A DNA stretch of 64,000 bases from CAYQQU01 sp964419545 (GTDB lineage Bacteria > Bacteroidota > Bacteroidia > Chitinophagales > Saprospiraceae): NCBI GenBank assembly GCA_964419545.1, contig CAYQQU010000010.1:1-64000 (forward strand), read 5' to 3'. The translations under genes and the position numbers were made by a program. The notes under the pieces were generated by a model, which made no database searches, was not told the origin of the DNA, and worked only from the letters and a program-made list of their open reading frames with translations. Shown piece by piece: positions 34,785-43,457 of the stretch; position 1 is the stretch's first letter, and every line of letters begins with the position of its first letter.

Positions 34785-35114
34785 TTACAAGCCCTGGAAC
34801 CAATCCTGGAAGTATTCGCCTAAGTAAGGAACGGCCTTCTTTTCCTCCTGAATAGCGCCCAGGAGCCCGATAATCCAAAGCACGAATAGGAAAATCCCGC
34901 CGGCGATCGCCAATAGCGTGCCGGTGAACGGGATGATGTGTAAAAATTGCACCGCCACCCCGAGCAGAACCAATCCCAGCGATTGACGGATGTGGAAAGT
35001 GGCGAATTCGGAACGAGGTTTATTCAACAGGAAAGCAATCACTAAACCAATAGCCGTGAGGTAGGAGATGATGGCAACTACTTTGGGGCTGGTCGTGGAA
35101 GTTTCTTGGTTCAT
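34785..35114 (-). CDS. DUF4870/Tic20-like small membrane protein
   Basis: This 109-aa protein has three or four hydrophobic segments: ISYLTAIGLVIAFLLN, then LGLVLLGVAVQFLHIIPFTG, then IAGGIFLFVLWIIGLLGA. The family mark FHIRQSLGL is present (ATFHIRQSLG). DUF4870 proteins are common, abundant and of unknown role. The ATG at 35114 (MNQETSTTS) is preferred over one six codons upstream. It lies upstream of the permease pair on the same strand, but the 105-nt gap makes co-transcription uncertain. Confidence 0.85.
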   Translation of the reverse strand: MNQETSTTSPKVVAIISYLTAIGLVIAFLLNKPRSEFATFHIRQSLGLVLLGVAVQFLHIIPFTGTLLAIAGGIFLFVLWIIGLLGAIQEEKKAVPYLGEYFQDWFQGL

Positions 35115-35453
35115 GGTAACACAGTTTTGCAAATTACACTTGTAATTTACTCATTTTTCGGCAGGGATCGGTTGCTTTTTACGGTCAATAAGACCAATGC
35201 CGGAACAACTCGTACCAGTGAACCTCAAAATTCTACCAATTGCCGGGTGGGAGAGGCGAGAAATGAACCGGCGGCGAGCGAACTGCTTCTCAGCTCGCCG
35301 CCCCGGCCTGGTATAAAGCACTAAAGGAGTAATCTTAGCGTGGAACGGCAGGGATTATTACCCTTTTACAAAACCGTTACTGTTGGATAAGAACAAAAAT
35401 AGGAAAAATGTTCAGAAATAATTGAAAATAATGAAAATTTGACGCGAGGAAGG
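35115..35453. other. Intergenic region of 339 nt
   Basis: No gene is supported between the DUF4870 start and the DedA stop. It contains a GC-rich hairpin at 35270-35302 and otherwise unremarkable sequence. Part must carry the DUF4870 promoter. Confidence 0.6.
35270..35302. repeat. GC-rich hairpin, 10-bp perfect stem
   Basis: GGCGGCGAGC (35270-35279) and GCTCGCCGCC (35293-35302) are exact complements around a 13-base loop. No T-tract follows on either strand. It may end DedA transcription or be part of a small RNA; neither is shown. Confidence 0.7.
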
Positions 35454-36035
35454 TCACTCCCCGGTCCCATTGGCCGCGGCCTTCGCCCGGTTCCGGAAGA
35501 GATAAGCGGCCAATGACAGCAGCAGCGAGGCGACGATCCAAACCCCGTAGGTTTTCAGGAACTGGATCTGTCCGGCCATCCATTCCGTGAGGTGGTAGCC
35601 CAGCCAGCCGATGGTGACTACCCAGGCGACGGTGCTCAGTAAACTGAGCAGAAGGAAGGTAGGGACCGGCACCGAGCTGATCCCGAAAAGGAGCGGCAGC
35701 ACGGTGCGAAAACCGTAGATAAACCGGTAGGTAAGCAATAATGGTATGGGGAAGCGTTCGAAAAGGGCGCTTATTTTTTTGACTTTTTTGTAGAGCCGGG
35801 GCGACCTTTGAAGGTAAACCTGCCCGCGCCGACGACCCACCGCGAAGAAAAACCAGTCGGCGGTAATCGCGCCCAGGAAGATGGCGGCCATGGCCGGGTA
35901 CCAATGCAGATAGCCCATTTTTACGGTCTGCACTACGGCCAGGAAGAGGATCTCTCCTTCGAGCAGGGCGCCCAGAAAGGCGCCAAAATATCCCAGCGAC
36001 TGCACCAGATCTTCCATACGCTGCTTTTCCAACAC
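35454..36035 (-). CDS. DedA/SNARE-associated family membrane protein
   Basis: This 193-aa integral membrane protein has the DedA signature YRFIYGFRTVLPLLFGISSV, whose arginines are conserved in the family. A re-entrant acidic segment comes near the start (LGALLEGEILFL), and the last hydrophobic span covers about 165-180. DedA proteins act as proton-coupled lipid-carrier flippases or scramblases and help recycle undecaprenyl or other phospholipids. Starts at M1 (36035) and M7 (36017) are both possible. The exopolysaccharide operon in this window also depends on lipid-carrier recycling, but 10 kb away, so any link is only general. Confidence 0.88.
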   Translation of the reverse strand: MLEKQRMEDLVQSLGYFGAFLGALLEGEILFLAVVQTVKMGYLHWYPAMAAIFLGAITADWFFFAVGRRRGQVYLQRSPRLYKKVKKISALFERFPIPLLLTYRFIYGFRTVLPLLFGISSVPVPTFLLLSLLSTVAWVVTIGWLGYHLTEWMAGQIQFLKTYGVWIVASLLLSLAAYLFRNRAKAAANGTGE

Positions 36036-36200
36036 GAAACTAGCCGGGAAGGTTAACCTGGGTATTAATTATAGTTTAATTTTCAGGGGCGCTCGTTACC
36101 CGGTCCATATACTTGGTCCCTCAAATCGGGTCATTGGTCGAATAGGGGTGACCGATAGGTGGGGTTCTGCGTCGTGTTCATCGAGCAAAGCCATTTCTCA

Positions 36201-36233
36201 TTTGACTTACCGCCGTTTTTCCCCTCATCTTTG
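36201..36233 (+). promoter_or_regulatory. Bacteroidota-type promoter for the small exported protein
   Basis: TTTG at 36201-36204 and CATCTTTG at 36226-36233 are separated by 21 bases. This matches TTTG-N19-21-TAnnTTTG except for C in place of the first T. The ATG of the next gene follows 27 nt later, at 36260. Confidence 0.6.
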
Positions 36234-36259
36234 TAGTGAATCAATTATCAACCTGTATT

Positions 36260-36622
36260 ATGAAAACCGCGATTAGTTGTTCTGTACTTATTCTGGGATT
36301 AAGCCTGTGGATGGCGCCTCTGGCGGGCCAGTCGAATGAAGGGCTCGTCGCTGATAAGTCGGTCGCCACGGTTCAGCCCCGACAGGTCGATTCGCTTCAG
36401 GAGCTCTTTCAACTGGTGGAAGCGATGAAAGCCGAAGGGACGCTGAAGGATCACCGGCGCTGGGTAGAGGGGGAGTACAACCGGCTGATCCGGGAAATGG
36501 AAGAACGCTACCACCCGGGGCCGGCAGAACCCCAGCCCTCCGCCACGAAAGTCGGGAAAAAACCGGCCGCCGATACGCCCCTGCCGGGGGAATACGGCTG
36601 GGCCGCCCATCAACGCTACTAA
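36260..36622 (+). CDS. Small exported protein of unknown function
   Basis: This 120-aa protein has a signal peptide (MKTAISCSVLILGLSLWMAP, cleavage near LAGQS). The mature part is charged and helical (SLQELFQLVEAMKAEGTLKD; RLIREMEERYHPGP) with a proline- and lysine-rich C-terminus. I do not recognise a family. The start is set at 36260. A GTG eight codons earlier would put the signal peptide too far in and would start almost on the promoter element. It ends in a good terminator at 36724-36755, so it appears to be a single-gene unit. Confidence 0.75.
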   Translation: MKTAISCSVLILGLSLWMAPLAGQSNEGLVADKSVATVQPRQVDSLQELFQLVEAMKAEGTLKDHRRWVEGEYNRLIREMEERYHPGPAEPQPSATKVGKKPAADTPLPGEYGWAAHQRY

Positions 36623-36723
36623 TGCCATCTGATTGATATGCTTGATCCGGCGCTGCCGGATACACCTGGAACCACAACACCTGAAACCCATTACTCCCCG
36701 CCATTGAAGACAATCTGCGTACT

Positions 36724-36755
36724 GCGCCGGCCCCCAACGGGGTTCGGCGCTTTTT
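36724..36755 (+). terminator. Intrinsic terminator
   Basis: GCGCCG (36724-36729) pairs with CGGCGC (36745-36750), with an inner CCCC/GGGG helix, followed by TTTTT. It closes the unit at 36260-36622 just before the converging TlyA gene. Confidence 0.85.
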
Positions 36756-36779
36756 CATTTGCCGGGAAATGAATGAACC

Positions 36780-37514
36780 CTATTTTTCCAGCCAGAGCAG
36801 GAACTCGACATTTTTCTTCGCGGGGTCCGCCACATCCGTCTCCACTACCCCCCGGCGATGTAAACCATTGGCTTCGGCGCACACCAGCACCCGGTGCAGC
36901 GCTTGCTGGCGCAGCGCCTGGTCGCGAATGATCCCTCCTTTCAGGCTCACTTTCTCCCCCAGTTCGAACTGTGGTTTGATCAGGGCGATGACGGCGCCGC
37001 GGGGCGCAAGGAAGGGCGGCAATAATGGCAGCACCTGGGTAAGGGAAATGAAAGAAACATCGGTAACCACCAGGTCGACGGGGCGATTGTCGAGCTGCCC
37101 CAGCGTGAGGTTGCGAATGTGCAGCCCTTCGTAGCACCGCACTCGCGCATCGGCCCGCAGGTCGGGATGCAGCTGCTCGGCGCCTACGTCCACCGCGTAT
37201 ACCCGCGCCGCACCGTGCTGCAACGCACAATCGGTAAATCCGCCGGTGGAAGCTCCCACGTCGAGCACCCGGCGGCCGTTCAGGTCGAGGCCGAATTCGC
37301 GAATGGCCTTAGCCAGCTTCAGGCCGCCCTGGCTGACGTATGGAAGGGGCGCCCCCGTGACCTTGACAATATCCCCTTCCGCAATTTTTGCCGACGGCTT
37401 GGTGGCGACGATATCGTTGACGAAGACCAGCCCTCGCTCCACCGCCAGCCGGGCGCGCTGCCGGGAGGTAAAGTGCCCGTTTGCTACCAACCAAATATCC
37501 AGACGTTGCGTCAT
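36780..37514 (-). CDS. tlyA: TlyA-family rRNA 2'-O-methyltransferase (S4 domain + RrmJ fold)
   Basis: This 244-aa protein has an S4 RNA-binding domain at residues 1-60 (RLDIWLVANGHFTSRQRARL), then an RrmJ-type methyltransferase domain. The SAM motif is DVGASTGGFTDCALQHGA, the catalytic aspartate region VVTDVSFISLTQ and the lysine ALIKPQFELGE. TlyA methylates 16S and/or 23S rRNA at cytidine 2'-OH, and earlier hemolysin annotations of the family are misleading. The start at 37514 (MTQRLDIWLV) matches the family. An ATG eight codons upstream is less likely. Confidence 0.9.
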   Translation of the reverse strand: MTQRLDIWLVANGHFTSRQRARLAVERGLVFVNDIVATKPSAKIAEGDIVKVTGAPLPYVSQGGLKLAKAIREFGLDLNGRRVLDVGASTGGFTDCALQHGAARVYAVDVGAEQLHPDLRADARVRCYEGLHIRNLTLGQLDNRPVDLVVTDVSFISLTQVLPLLPPFLAPRGAVIALIKPQFELGEKVSLKGGIIRDQALRQQALHRVLVCAEANGLHRRGVVETDVADPAKKNVEFLLWLEK

Positions 37515-37818
37515 GTGAAATCGTGATTCGAAACGCAAAGATAATCTGATAATTGCGTCTGTTTTACGGCAAATTAATTTCAGCAGGAAATAAATGGGCC
37601 ATTTCGCACCGCCGCCTCCGGCCGGCCATAGGGTGCTTTGTTTTGATTGTGAAAATTAATGTATAAAATTCTATTTTTCAAGTTTTTAAACTTATTTTGC
37701 TCGATCCGCCGCATGCCTGGCCTAAAAGTTCACAGTTACTTAAAGTTTATTTTCCGTAGAAAGTAATTTTTTGCCTATCTTCCGCGTCGTCCGATTTGTT
37801 AACTGAAAAAAGTGTGTT

Positions 37819-38625
37819 ATGATACCAAGTTCGAACGGCGGCCAGGAATACGGAGAGAATCCCATTGCCGTAAGGGATACCGACCAGTACAAAATGGAAT
37901 ACATCCACGAATTCGTGGATAAGTGGGATGACCTGATCGACTGGGAAGCCCGCGCCAAAGGCGAAAACAACTTCTTCATCAAGGAATTGAAAGCACGCCG
38001 AAAGCACAAGGTCCTCGACGCCGCGGCCGGTACGGGGTACCATTCGGTGCAATTGCTGCACCACGGCTTTGACGTGGTCAGCGTAGACGGCAGCCCGGCC
38101 ATGCTGGCGAAAGCTTTCGAAAATGCCCGCCGCCACGGGCATATTCTCAAGACAGTGCATGCCGACTGGCGCTGGCTCAATCGCGACCTCTACGGCCGCT
38201 ACGACGCCGTGATCTGCCTGGGTAATTCTTTCACCCACCTCTTTTCGGAAAACGATCGCCGCAAAACGCTGGCCGAGTTTTATTCCGCGCTGCGGCACGA
38301 CGGTGTCCTGATCATCGATCAACGCAACTACGACAGCATCCTCGACGAAGGGTTCGACTGCAAACACATTTACTATTACGCCGGCAAGAACGTCAAAGCG
38401 GAGCCCGAACACATCGACGAAGGGCTCGCCCGCTTCCGTTACGAATTTCCCGACAAGTCGGTGTTCCACCTCAATATGTTCCCGCTGCGCAAGGAATACG
38501 TCCGCAACCTCCTCTTCGAAGTAGGGTTCCAGAAAGTGACTACCTACGGCGACTTCAAGGAGACGTTCCACCAGAGCGAACCCGATTTCTTTGTCCACAT
38601 CGCAGAAAAAAGCTACCGCGATTAA
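37819..38625 (+). CDS. Glycine/sarcosine N-methyltransferase (GSMT)
   Basis: This 268-aa class I SAM methyltransferase carries out the first steps of glycine betaine synthesis from glycine (glycine to sarcosine to dimethylglycine). The SAM motif is VLDAAAGTGYHSVQLL. The blocks KTVHADWRWLNRDLYGRYDA, VICLGNSFTHLFSENDRRK and DQRNYDSILDEGFDCKH match halophile GSMT closely. It is followed after 11 nt by the enzyme for the last steps, so the two make a complete pathway. Betaine made this way protects against osmotic stress and is typical of halophiles and marine bacteria. A near-consensus TTATTTTG about 120 nt upstream may be its promoter. Confidence 0.93.
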   Translation: MIPSSNGGQEYGENPIAVRDTDQYKMEYIHEFVDKWDDLIDWEARAKGENNFFIKELKARRKHKVLDAAAGTGYHSVQLLHHGFDVVSVDGSPAMLAKAFENARRHGHILKTVHADWRWLNRDLYGRYDAVICLGNSFTHLFSENDRRKTLAEFYSALRHDGVLIIDQRNYDSILDEGFDCKHIYYYAGKNVKAEPEHIDEGLARFRYEFPDKSVFHLNMFPLRKEYVRNLLFEVGFQKVTTYGDFKETFHQSEPDFFVHIAEKSYRD

Positions 38626-38636
38626 AAGACCGACCT

Positions 38637-39464
38637 ATGGAAAAAAAAGATCTGGTTGATATCACCAAAGACTATTACGACAGCGAATCCGCCGACTCCT
38701 TTTACTTCCATGTCTGGGGCGGCGAGGATATTCACGTCGGCATTTACCAGAATCCCCGTCAGCCGATCCGGGAAGCCAGCCGCACTACCGTCATGGAGAT
38801 GGCCCGGCAGCTGCCCCGCCTCGACGAGCGGACCGAAGTGCTCGATATCGGCGCCGGCTACGGCGGCTCGGCGCGTTTCCTGACCACGGAATACGGCTGC
38901 CCCGTCGACTGCCTCAACCTCAGCGAAACGGAAAACCGGCGCAACCGCGAAATGAACATCGCCCGCCGGCTCGACGACAGGATCAAGGTGCTGGAAGGCA
39001 ATTTCGAAGACCTCCCTTTTCAGGAGGACGCCTACGATGTCGTGTGGTCGCAGGACGCCCTGCTGCACAGCAACCGCAAGCGAAAGGTATTCGAGGAAGT
39101 GGCCCGCGTGCTGCGGCCGGGCGGCCATTTTATCTTTACCGATCCCATGCAGGCCGACGACTGCCCGGACGGCGTACTGCAACCGGTGCTCGACCGCATC
39201 CACCTCGAGGAAATGGGATCGGTAGCCCGCTACCGGCAGCTGGCGGCCGACCTCGGCTTCCGGGAAGCGCAAGTGCTGGAAATGCCCTTCCACCTGGTCA
39301 ACCACTACAGCCGGGTGCTGGAAGAAGTGGAGAACAACTTCGATACCGTGGTCGAAAAATCAGGCCGCGAATACACCGAACGCATGATGCAGGGACTGGT
39401 GCACTGGATCGAAGCCGGTAAAAAAGGATTTCTGAATTGGGGAATCCTGCATTTTGTCCGGTAA
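38637..39464 (+). CDS. Sarcosine/dimethylglycine N-methyltransferase (SDMT)
   Basis: This 275-aa class I SAM methyltransferase methylates sarcosine and dimethylglycine to glycine betaine. The family N-terminus (YYDSESADSFYFHVWGGEDI) and SAM motif VLDIGAGYGGSARFL are clear. DVVWSQDALLHSNRKRKVFE and HFIFTDPMQADDCPDGVL also fit SDMT. It starts 11 nt after the GSMT stop, and the two must be co-transcribed. Its stop is followed by a TAACCCGGGCTAA motif of the dispersed family (39469-39481), which occupies the 13-nt gap to the converging gene. Confidence 0.93.
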   Translation: MEKKDLVDITKDYYDSESADSFYFHVWGGEDIHVGIYQNPRQPIREASRTTVMEMARQLPRLDERTEVLDIGAGYGGSARFLTTEYGCPVDCLNLSETENRRNREMNIARRLDDRIKVLEGNFEDLPFQEDAYDVVWSQDALLHSNRKRKVFEEVARVLRPGGHFIFTDPMQADDCPDGVLQPVLDRIHLEEMGSVARYRQLAADLGFREAQVLEMPFHLVNHYSRVLEEVENNFDTVVEKSGREYTERMMQGLVHWIEAGKKGFLNWGILHFVR

Positions 39465-39477
39465 GCGCTAACCCGGG

Positions 39478-40080
39478 CTAATTTTCAGGGTTTATCCTCT
39501 TTTCGTGGCGGCGCAGCAGGGGCGTCGGCGTCTCGCCGTCCTCCTCTTCCTGAGGGGCATTGGCGAAGTTGAAGTTAAAGCCGATGCGCTTGTTGGGCTC
39601 GTCATCGTCGAAATCTTCCCAGTTGGTGATCTCCTGGAGAAACTCTTCCAGGTGCCGGATGTAGAAGGGTTCTTTGAGTTCTTCCGGCCGGTAGATCGCC
39701 ACCGTTTTGGGCGGGCGGGGTTTGCCGTAATTTTCAATGAAGGGATAGTTGATCAGCACGATGATCTTGCCGTTGAACAGCTGCTGGTAGATCAGAGATC
39801 CGTTGTGTTTGATGAGGTGCCGCTGAATGTCCTCCGATACTTTCTGGTACATGCCGCTTTTGGAATCGCCGAGCGACAACACCACTGCCTCCAGGTTTTC
39901 CATCTGGGAGCGCACTTCCACCTTGGCGGGCAACTCCACTTTGTCGATCAGCTCTTCCAGGATCGATTTGATTTCCTCCCGTTTGTGCTCCTGCCAGGCC
40001 TGACGGTAATCGACGGTATGTTTTAAAACTTCCTGATACTGATTGACGCGCCGCTTCAGATTATAAAGGTCGGTATTCAT
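39478..40080 (-). CDS. Conserved protein of unknown function
   Basis: This 200-aa protein starts at the ATG at 40080 (MNTDLYNLKRRVNQYQEVLK). A frame extending to 40182 runs through the coaX upstream region and is not credible. The N-terminal 80 residues are a charged helical, possibly coiled-coil segment (AWQEHKREEIKSILEELIDK). The middle is a compact alpha/beta domain with SGMYQKVSEDIQRHL and IVLINYPFIENYG. The C-terminus is acidic. I cannot name a family with confidence. There is no signal peptide. It is divergent from coaX. Confidence 0.75.
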   Translation of the reverse strand: MNTDLYNLKRRVNQYQEVLKHTVDYRQAWQEHKREEIKSILEELIDKVELPAKVEVRSQMENLEAVVLSLGDSKSGMYQKVSEDIQRHLIKHNGSLIYQQLFNGKIIVLINYPFIENYGKPRPPKTVAIYRPEELKEPFYIRHLEEFLQEITNWEDFDDDEPNKRIGFNFNFANAPQEEEDGETPTPLLRRHEKRINPEN

Positions 40081-40192
40081 GTTTTTACTATTTTCACCAC
40101 TGCGTCGCTTCCGCCGGTTGATTCCGGAAAAGCGCCAGTAGCCCTGCGGCTTCAATCTAAGAAAAATATCAGGCACCACCAATCATTTCGGT

Positions 40193-40978
40193 ATGCAGCT
40201 TACCATTGATATCGGCAATTCGAATATCGTTCTTGGTCTGGGAAGCCGGGATCAATGGCGCCACGTCTGGCGTTTGCCCACTTTGCTCGACCAGGAAGAC
40301 CCGCGGCTCTTTTACGAAGTACAACTGAGCAACTACCTGCTGGAAGCGGAGATCGACGCCGGTCAGGTGCAGCGGGCCGTACTGAGCAGCGTGGTGCCCG
40401 ATCTGACCCGCTCGTTCCAGGGGCTGGTCAGCCATTTGTTCAAGCTGGACCCCATCCTGGTGGGGCCCGAAATTTATCCTCACCTGCCCCTGCGCATCGA
40501 GCGGCCCAACGAGATCGGCACTGACCTGCTGGCCAACGCCATGGCCGTCTACACGATCTACCGGCGGGACGCCATCATCGTCGACTTCGGGACGGCCCTG
40601 ACCTTCACCGCGGTCGACCGGCAAGGAGCGATCATCGGCGTGTCGATCGCACCGGGCCTGAAAACCGCCATCGGCGCCTTGTATCAGAAAACGGCCCAAC
40701 TGCCCGAGGTGCCGCTGGAAATGCCGGCTTCCGCTATCGGCAGAAATACGACGCAAGCAATCCAGAGCGGCATCCTGGTCGGGTACGTCGGGCTGGTGTC
40801 TCATATGCTGACCGCCATCCGCGCCGAGCTGGGCGAACACTACGTCGCGATCGCCACCGGGGGGCTCTCCTCTATTCTGCATCCGCTGCGGGACCAGTTC
40901 TATACCGTCGACCCCCATTTGACGCTCAATGGCTTGCAGATCATCGGCGAGCGGCTGAGCACCGTCAGCCGGCGCTGA
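40193..40978 (+). CDS. coaX: Type III pantothenate kinase
   Basis: This 261-aa ASKHA-fold kinase phosphorylates pantothenate, the first step of coenzyme A synthesis. Motifs are the N-terminal phosphate loop TIDIGNSNIVLGLG, the substrate motif ERPNEIGTDLLANAMA, the central DFGTALTFTAVD and the late VAIATGGLS. The canonical DxGNT is DIGNS here, within family variation. CoaX is not feedback-inhibited by CoA, unlike CoaA. It converges on the CBS gene with 22 nt between stops. Confidence 0.94.
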   Translation: MQLTIDIGNSNIVLGLGSRDQWRHVWRLPTLLDQEDPRLFYEVQLSNYLLEAEIDAGQVQRAVLSSVVPDLTRSFQGLVSHLFKLDPILVGPEIYPHLPLRIERPNEIGTDLLANAMAVYTIYRRDAIIVDFGTALTFTAVDRQGAIIGVSIAPGLKTAIGALYQKTAQLPEVPLEMPASAIGRNTTQAIQSGILVGYVGLVSHMLTAIRAELGEHYVAIATGGLSSILHPLRDQFYTVDPHLTLNGLQIIGERLSTVSRR

Positions 40979-41000
40979 AACAGGCAGGCAAATACCGTGC

Positions 41001-41426
41001 TTATTGATTCCCCTGCGCTACCAGCTTCACAATGTCGTGGGTGGTGACAATGCCGACTATTTCCTTGCTTTCGTCCAGTATCGGCAGGCACCGGAAGCGA
41101 TTTTCCGCCAGGATGCGGGCGGCTTCGTGAATGGGTTCGTTCTGAGAAATGGTGGTTACCTGGTCGGTCATGATCTCTTTCACCTTATACGCTCGCAGCC
41201 GCGCCGCCTCGATGAAGCGATCTTCCTCGTTGCCCGTAAAGCCGCGAAGCAGATAAAGGAAATCCGATTTGCTGACGATCCCCACCAGTCGGCGGCCATC
41301 GACCACCGGGATGTGGTGGAAGCGGTTTTCCCGGAAATAATCATCCAAGAGCTTGGCATTGTCGTCGGGCTGCGCCAGCTTCAGTTCCGTCGACATAATA
41401 CTGGAGATCGGTTCGTTAAGGTTCAT
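41001..41426 (-). CDS. Tandem CBS-domain protein
   Basis: This 141-aa protein consists of just two CBS motifs: residues about 5-65 (MSTELKLAQPDDNAKLLDDY; HIPVVDGRRLVGIVSKSDFL) and about 82-141 (MTDQVTTISQNEPIHEAARI; CLPILDESKEIVGIVTTHDI). Such stand-alone pairs bind adenine nucleotides and regulate partner enzymes or channels. No partner is obvious here, because coaX is on the other strand and shares no promoter. Confidence 0.9.
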   Translation of the reverse strand: MNLNEPISSIMSTELKLAQPDDNAKLLDDYFRENRFHHIPVVDGRRLVGIVSKSDFLYLLRGFTGNEEDRFIEAARLRAYKVKEIMTDQVTTISQNEPIHEAARILAENRFRCLPILDESKEIVGIVTTHDIVKLVAQGNQ

Positions 41427-41731
41427 GCTGTATACGGTTTTGTCGGCTCATCGGCCAGGGCTTTGCAAAAACGAAAATAAGCGGAATCGCGGCATTACCC
41501 AAGCTTTTCCCGAGATATGCCCGCAGTTGGTGCAAATTTGTCTGCAATTGATGGATAATTCGCCGCTGCCGGCCCGGCCGCGAAATCCTGCGGCCGGGCG
41601 CGAAACACAAACCTCTCCGCACTGCTGAACCTATGCCCGCCTGATTTGTTACCTTCACCAACTCAAATCGCGGAAACAGCCTTCTTCCGAACGTTACTTC
41701 GAGCGGCTGAACCATCATCACAACCGTGCTT
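41427..41731. other. Intergenic region of 305 nt with a hairpin
   Basis: The divergent CBS and HMG-CoA synthase genes share this region. It holds the GC-rich hairpin at 41572-41599 and no supported gene. Confidence 0.6.
41572..41599. repeat. GC-rich hairpin, 10-bp perfect stem
   Basis: GCCCGGCCGC (41572-41581) pairs exactly with GCGGCCGGGC (41590-41599), with an eight-base loop and no T-tract. It lies in a divergent promoter region, so a structural or protein-binding role is as likely as termination. Confidence 0.7.
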
Positions 41732-43309
41732 ATGCAGACGATCCAAAACCGTTTCGCACCGGTCGGCATCGACGACCTCGCCGTTTACGTACCGCCATTG
41801 TACCTGCCGATCGCCGACCTGGCGGAAGCCCGCGAGCTGGAGTACGCCAAGCTCAACAAAGGGCTGGGCCTGGAAGCGATGGCGCTGCCCGACCAATACG
41901 AAGACGCCGCTACCATGGCCGCCAACGCCGTCCTCGACCTCATGCTGACCAACGGCCTCGACCCGCACGCTGTGGGGCGCATCTACCTGGGCACGGAAAG
42001 CGCCGTCGACGGCGCCAAGCCCATGGCTTCTTACGTGCTCGGCATGCTCAGCGACTATTTTGCCGAACGCTACGGCGATGACTGTTTTTTGAACTGCGAC
42101 GTCGTCGACCTTACTTTTGCCTGTATCGGCGCCGTCGACGCCCTGCAGAATACCCTCGAATGGGCCCAGGCCGATCCCGGCCGCATCGGCATCGTCGTGG
42201 CCTCCGACATCGCGAAATACGAAAGAGGATCGGGCGGCGAATACACCCAGGGGGCCGGCGCGGTCGCCATGCTGATCAAGTCCGACCCGCGGCTGCTGGT
42301 GTTCGGCAAACACTGGGGCGTCGCCAGCCGCGACGTACACGATTTTTTCAAGCCGCTCCGCGAAATTTCAAAGACGGAGCTCCTCCGGGAAGCGCTGGCC
42401 CTGACCGGCGATACGGATACCGACCCGCAGGCTCTCCGGGAAAAAGCAATCGGCGCGCCGGCCGGCCTCCTGAGCGCGCCGGAGCCCCGGCTGCCACTGC
42501 ATTCGGAAACGCCGGTTTTTGACGGCCCTTATTCCAACCAATGCTACCAGAACCGGATCTGGGAAGCGCTGCGCCACTATGCCGGTCGCGCCGGGCTGCC
42601 CGCCGGCTATCCGGTAACCGACGCCTGGCGCCGCCTGATATTCCACCTGCCGTACGCCTTCCAGGGGCGTCGCATGTTTCCCGAAATTTTTATGATCGAA
42701 GCGCAGCGCCGCGGCAACTGGGCGGCCATCGCCGAAGAGATCGGCCAGGAACGCCCGCACCCGGCCGATCACCCCGATGAGCCGGCTTACGAGCAGGCCT
42801 ACGCCAAATACCTGCGCGCCGTCAGCAAAACCGAGGCCTACCGCGCTTTTGTTCGCGAAAAGATCGCACCGGGAGAACGCGCCTCTTCCCTGGTTGGCAA
42901 TATCTACACCGGCTCGATCTTCCTGGCCCTGGCCGGCGCCCTGGAAGCCGATCTGGCAGCGGGTACCGATCTGGACGGCGCGCGACTCGGCTTCTTTGCC
43001 TACGGCAGCGGCTCCAAATCAAAGGTATTCGAGGCTACCGTTCAGCCCGCCTGGCGGGAGGTCGTCGCCCGCTGGGGCCTGATGGAACGACTGGCGCGGC
43101 GCCGGGCAGTAGACTATCCTACCTACGAGGCCCTGCATTCCGGCGCCCGCACGCAGGCGGTGGCGCCCCCGCGGAATACTTTTTACCTCGCTGCTGTCCA
43201 CCGGGAGCAGGACGAGCGCGAGGGCGCCCGCACCTACCAATGGGCCGGTATCAGGAAGGCGCGTACACCGGAAACTACGCCTCCGGCCCGGGTTTTCACC
43301 AAACTGTAG
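41732..43309 (+). CDS. Hydroxymethylglutaryl-CoA synthase (enlarged)
   Basis: This 525-aa enzyme condenses acetyl-CoA and acetoacetyl-CoA to HMG-CoA, the first committed step of the mevalonate route to isoprenoids. The catalytic triad is readable: E89 in YLGTESAVDGAKP, C131 in DLTFACIGAVDALQ and H305 in IFHLPYAFQGRRMF. C-to-H spacing is 174 residues, against 122 in the shorter Staphylococcus enzyme, and the C-terminal part is also longer. Extra segments lie at about 195-290 and in the C-terminal half. ATG at 41732 is preferred to GTG at 41726. No acyl carrier protein or polyketide gene is nearby, so a beta-branching HMGS role is less likely than mevalonate. Confidence 0.88.
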   Translation: MQTIQNRFAPVGIDDLAVYVPPLYLPIADLAEARELEYAKLNKGLGLEAMALPDQYEDAATMAANAVLDLMLTNGLDPHAVGRIYLGTESAVDGAKPMASYVLGMLSDYFAERYGDDCFLNCDVVDLTFACIGAVDALQNTLEWAQADPGRIGIVVASDIAKYERGSGGEYTQGAGAVAMLIKSDPRLLVFGKHWGVASRDVHDFFKPLREISKTELLREALALTGDTDTDPQALREKAIGAPAGLLSAPEPRLPLHSETPVFDGPYSNQCYQNRIWEALRHYAGRAGLPAGYPVTDAWRRLIFHLPYAFQGRRMFPEIFMIEAQRRGNWAAIAEEIGQERPHPADHPDEPAYEQAYAKYLRAVSKTEAYRAFVREKIAPGERASSLVGNIYTGSIFLALAGALEADLAAGTDLDGARLGFFAYGSGSKSKVFEATVQPAWREVVARWGLMERLARRRAVDYPTYEALHSGARTQAVAPPRNTFYLAAVHREQDEREGARTYQWAGIRKARTPETTPPARVFTKL

Positions 43310-43457
43310 TGCGCCCGGCGGCGAGGCAACCCATCATTCCCTGCCAAAAAACGAAGGAGTTCCGCTAAAAACCGAAAAAGAAAAGCCGTAACAGGCTAAA
43401 CCTTGCTCTTTTGTAACCGAATCTATCATCAGTCCAATGGTTACCAAAAAGAGCACA

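Noticed and set aside
41732..43309. Polyketide beta-branching HMG synthase
   Set aside because: No acyl carrier, ketosynthase or enoyl-CoA hydratase genes are nearby.
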